DNA of 7,286 nucleotides. It comes from an uncultured Nitrososphaerota archaeon. GTDB taxonomy: Bacteria; Bacillota; Clostridia; Oscillospirales; Ruminococcaceae. The position numbers were made by a program, and so were the translations under genes. Of this stretch, positions 6,467-7,286 are shown one piece after another (position 1 is the stretch's first letter; every line of letters starts with the position of its first letter). Location of the stretch: assembly GCA_934869045.1 (NCBI GenBank), contig CAKXAF010000111.1, forward strand, positions 996 through 8,281, read 5' to 3'. The notes under the pieces were generated by a model. That model saw only the letters and a program-made list of their open reading frames with translations. It ran no database searches and had not been told where the DNA came from.

Positions 6467-7286
6467 GACCCGTTTGTAGTTTTCACCAATGCGGTCCCAG
6501 AGCTTCAGCGGTTCCGGAGCCGCTACGGAGGTCCCATAGCCTCCGCGGTAGGTCCAGGTTGCCAGGCGGTCTACCCCAGCCTCCACGTAAAGGTCGACAA
6601 CCTGATCGACCTGGCTGAACTCCCTGGGGCATTTGTTATAGCCCATGAGCCAGCGCTCGGACTGTTTGCCGTATTTTTTCGCCATGGCCACGGTGCGTGC
6701 GGTGATTTCCCGGAAGAAGGACTCGGGGAGATCCCAGCTGATGATGGTGGTGGAAAAAACGTCGAAGTAGGGGCAGGCGGCCACCATATCCCAGTTGTCG
6801 TAGCCGCGCAGTTCGGTGACATAATAGCTGTTCAGGGTGGCGTGGACGCAGCAGGTGATCTCCAGCTTGGAGTTCACTTCCTTGAGGGCTTTGGAGGTGT
6901 CCGACAGGATCGCCAGCGCCTCCCGCCAACGGAACTGCTTGACGTCGTCATTCATGAATTTTGGCATTTCGTAGCCATAATAGTCCTGGAATTTCTTCAT
7001 GCAGACCGGGCACCGGCAGGACCAGTCGTCTCCGGCGCCGCCGGTGATGGAGGCATAGGATTTGGGGTAGGCGTAGTGGGGCTCATCCCAGAAAAAGCCG
7101 TCCACCTCCGTTTCCCGGGCCAGCTTCAGACAAAGCCTTAAAAAGTAATCCCGGAAGGAGTTGGTGTTAAAACAGGCAGCGTTGAGAACCTCTCCGGTAT
7201 AGGCGGAAACCTGGCGGTTGTGGATATTATTCTGGAGAAAAAGGCTAACCTGTTCCCCGCCGAAGTACTTGCCGATGCCCCAGGTG
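6455..7286 (-). CDS. Predicted TIM-barrel glycoside hydrolase-like protein, 5' end beyond window
   Basis: The frame is open from the right edge (first complete codon at 7285) to TAA at 6455, giving 276 C-terminal residues; the N-terminus lies outside. A GTG at 7105 is internal, because protein-like sequence continues upstream without a stop (for example NTNSFRDYFLRLCLKLA, residues 41-57). VDGFFWDEPH (61-70) looks like a barrel strand ending in acidic residues Asp67 and Glu68, and is followed by a CRCPVC cluster (Cys90, Cys92, Cys95) and FQDYYGYEMP (99-108). This layout is seen in GH42-like and other uncharacterised glycoside hydrolase-like barrels. Later strands include LEITCCVHATL, MVAACPYFDVFSTT, SERWLMGYNK and VDRLATWTYRGGYG near the end. 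I cannot assign a family. It precedes the SIS gene by 47 bases and belongs to the same transcription direction. A hydrolase role is inferred from fold and neighbours. Confidence 0.72.
   Translation of the reverse strand, partial: TWGIGKYFGGEQVSLFLQNNIHNRQVSAYTGEVLNAACFNTNSFRDYFLRLCLKLARETEVDGFFWDEPHYAYPKSYASITGGAGDDWSCRCPVCMKKFQDYYGYEMPKFMNDDVKQFRWREALAILSDTSKALKEVNSKLEITCCVHATLNSYYVTELRGYDNWDMVAACPYFDVFSTTIISWDLPESFFREITARTVAMAKKYGKQSERWLMGYNKCPREFSQVDQVVDLYVEAGVDRLATWTYRGGYGTSVAAPEPLKLWDRIGENYKRVLQK

Noticed and set aside
7103..7105. GTG as the start codon of the TIM-barrel protein
   Set aside because: There is no ribosome site before it, and the same frame continues upstream with protein-like sequence to the window edge.

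Overview
The window is a densely packed, one-directional carbohydrate-use locus. Every gene supported by the sequence lies on the minus strand, so transcription runs from the right edge to the left edge. Base composition is GC-rich by eye (my impression is near 60%, not computed). Strong AGGAGG-type ribosome sites and short gaps suggest a Firmicute, perhaps a GC-rich gut Clostridia lineage such as Oscillospiraceae. That placement is inferred from style and gene content only. No RNA genes, CRISPR arrays, insertion sequences or clear terminators were seen.

In transcription order the layout is: (1) the C-terminal 276 residues of a predicted TIM-barrel protein resembling a glycoside hydrolase, running off the right edge (6455-7286); (2) a SIS-domain phosphosugar-binding protein (5649-6305) whose natural start at 6407 is separated from the body by an in-frame TAA at codon 22; (3) a short protein that looks like the C-terminal domain of a Gfo/Idh/MocA oxidoreductase without its NAD-binding domain (4872-5624); (4) a full-length Gfo/Idh/MocA oxidoreductase (3791-4867); (5) a 68-base gap with an 11-bp hairpin; (6) a divergent GH89-like alpha-N-acetylglucosaminidase (1416-3722); (7) a GH20 beta-N-acetylhexosaminidase of the HexD-like type, running off the left edge (1-1400). 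Gaps are 47, 24, 4, 68 and 15 bases, which fits one operon.

Taken together the genes suggest intracellular breakdown of an imported oligosaccharide rich in N-acetylhexosamines (for example mucin-type or glycosaminoglycan-type fragments). Neither enzyme with a visible N-terminus (GH89-like, GH20) has a signal peptide. GH20 would remove beta-linked and GH89 alpha-linked HexNAc. The SIS protein would handle an amino-sugar phosphate, and the oxidoreductase or oxidoreductase pair would act on a sugar or glycoside by redox chemistry. No transporter is visible, so uptake genes must lie outside the window if they exist. The most unusual points are the Rossmann-less partner next to a complete oxidoreductase, and the in-frame stop in the SIS gene.
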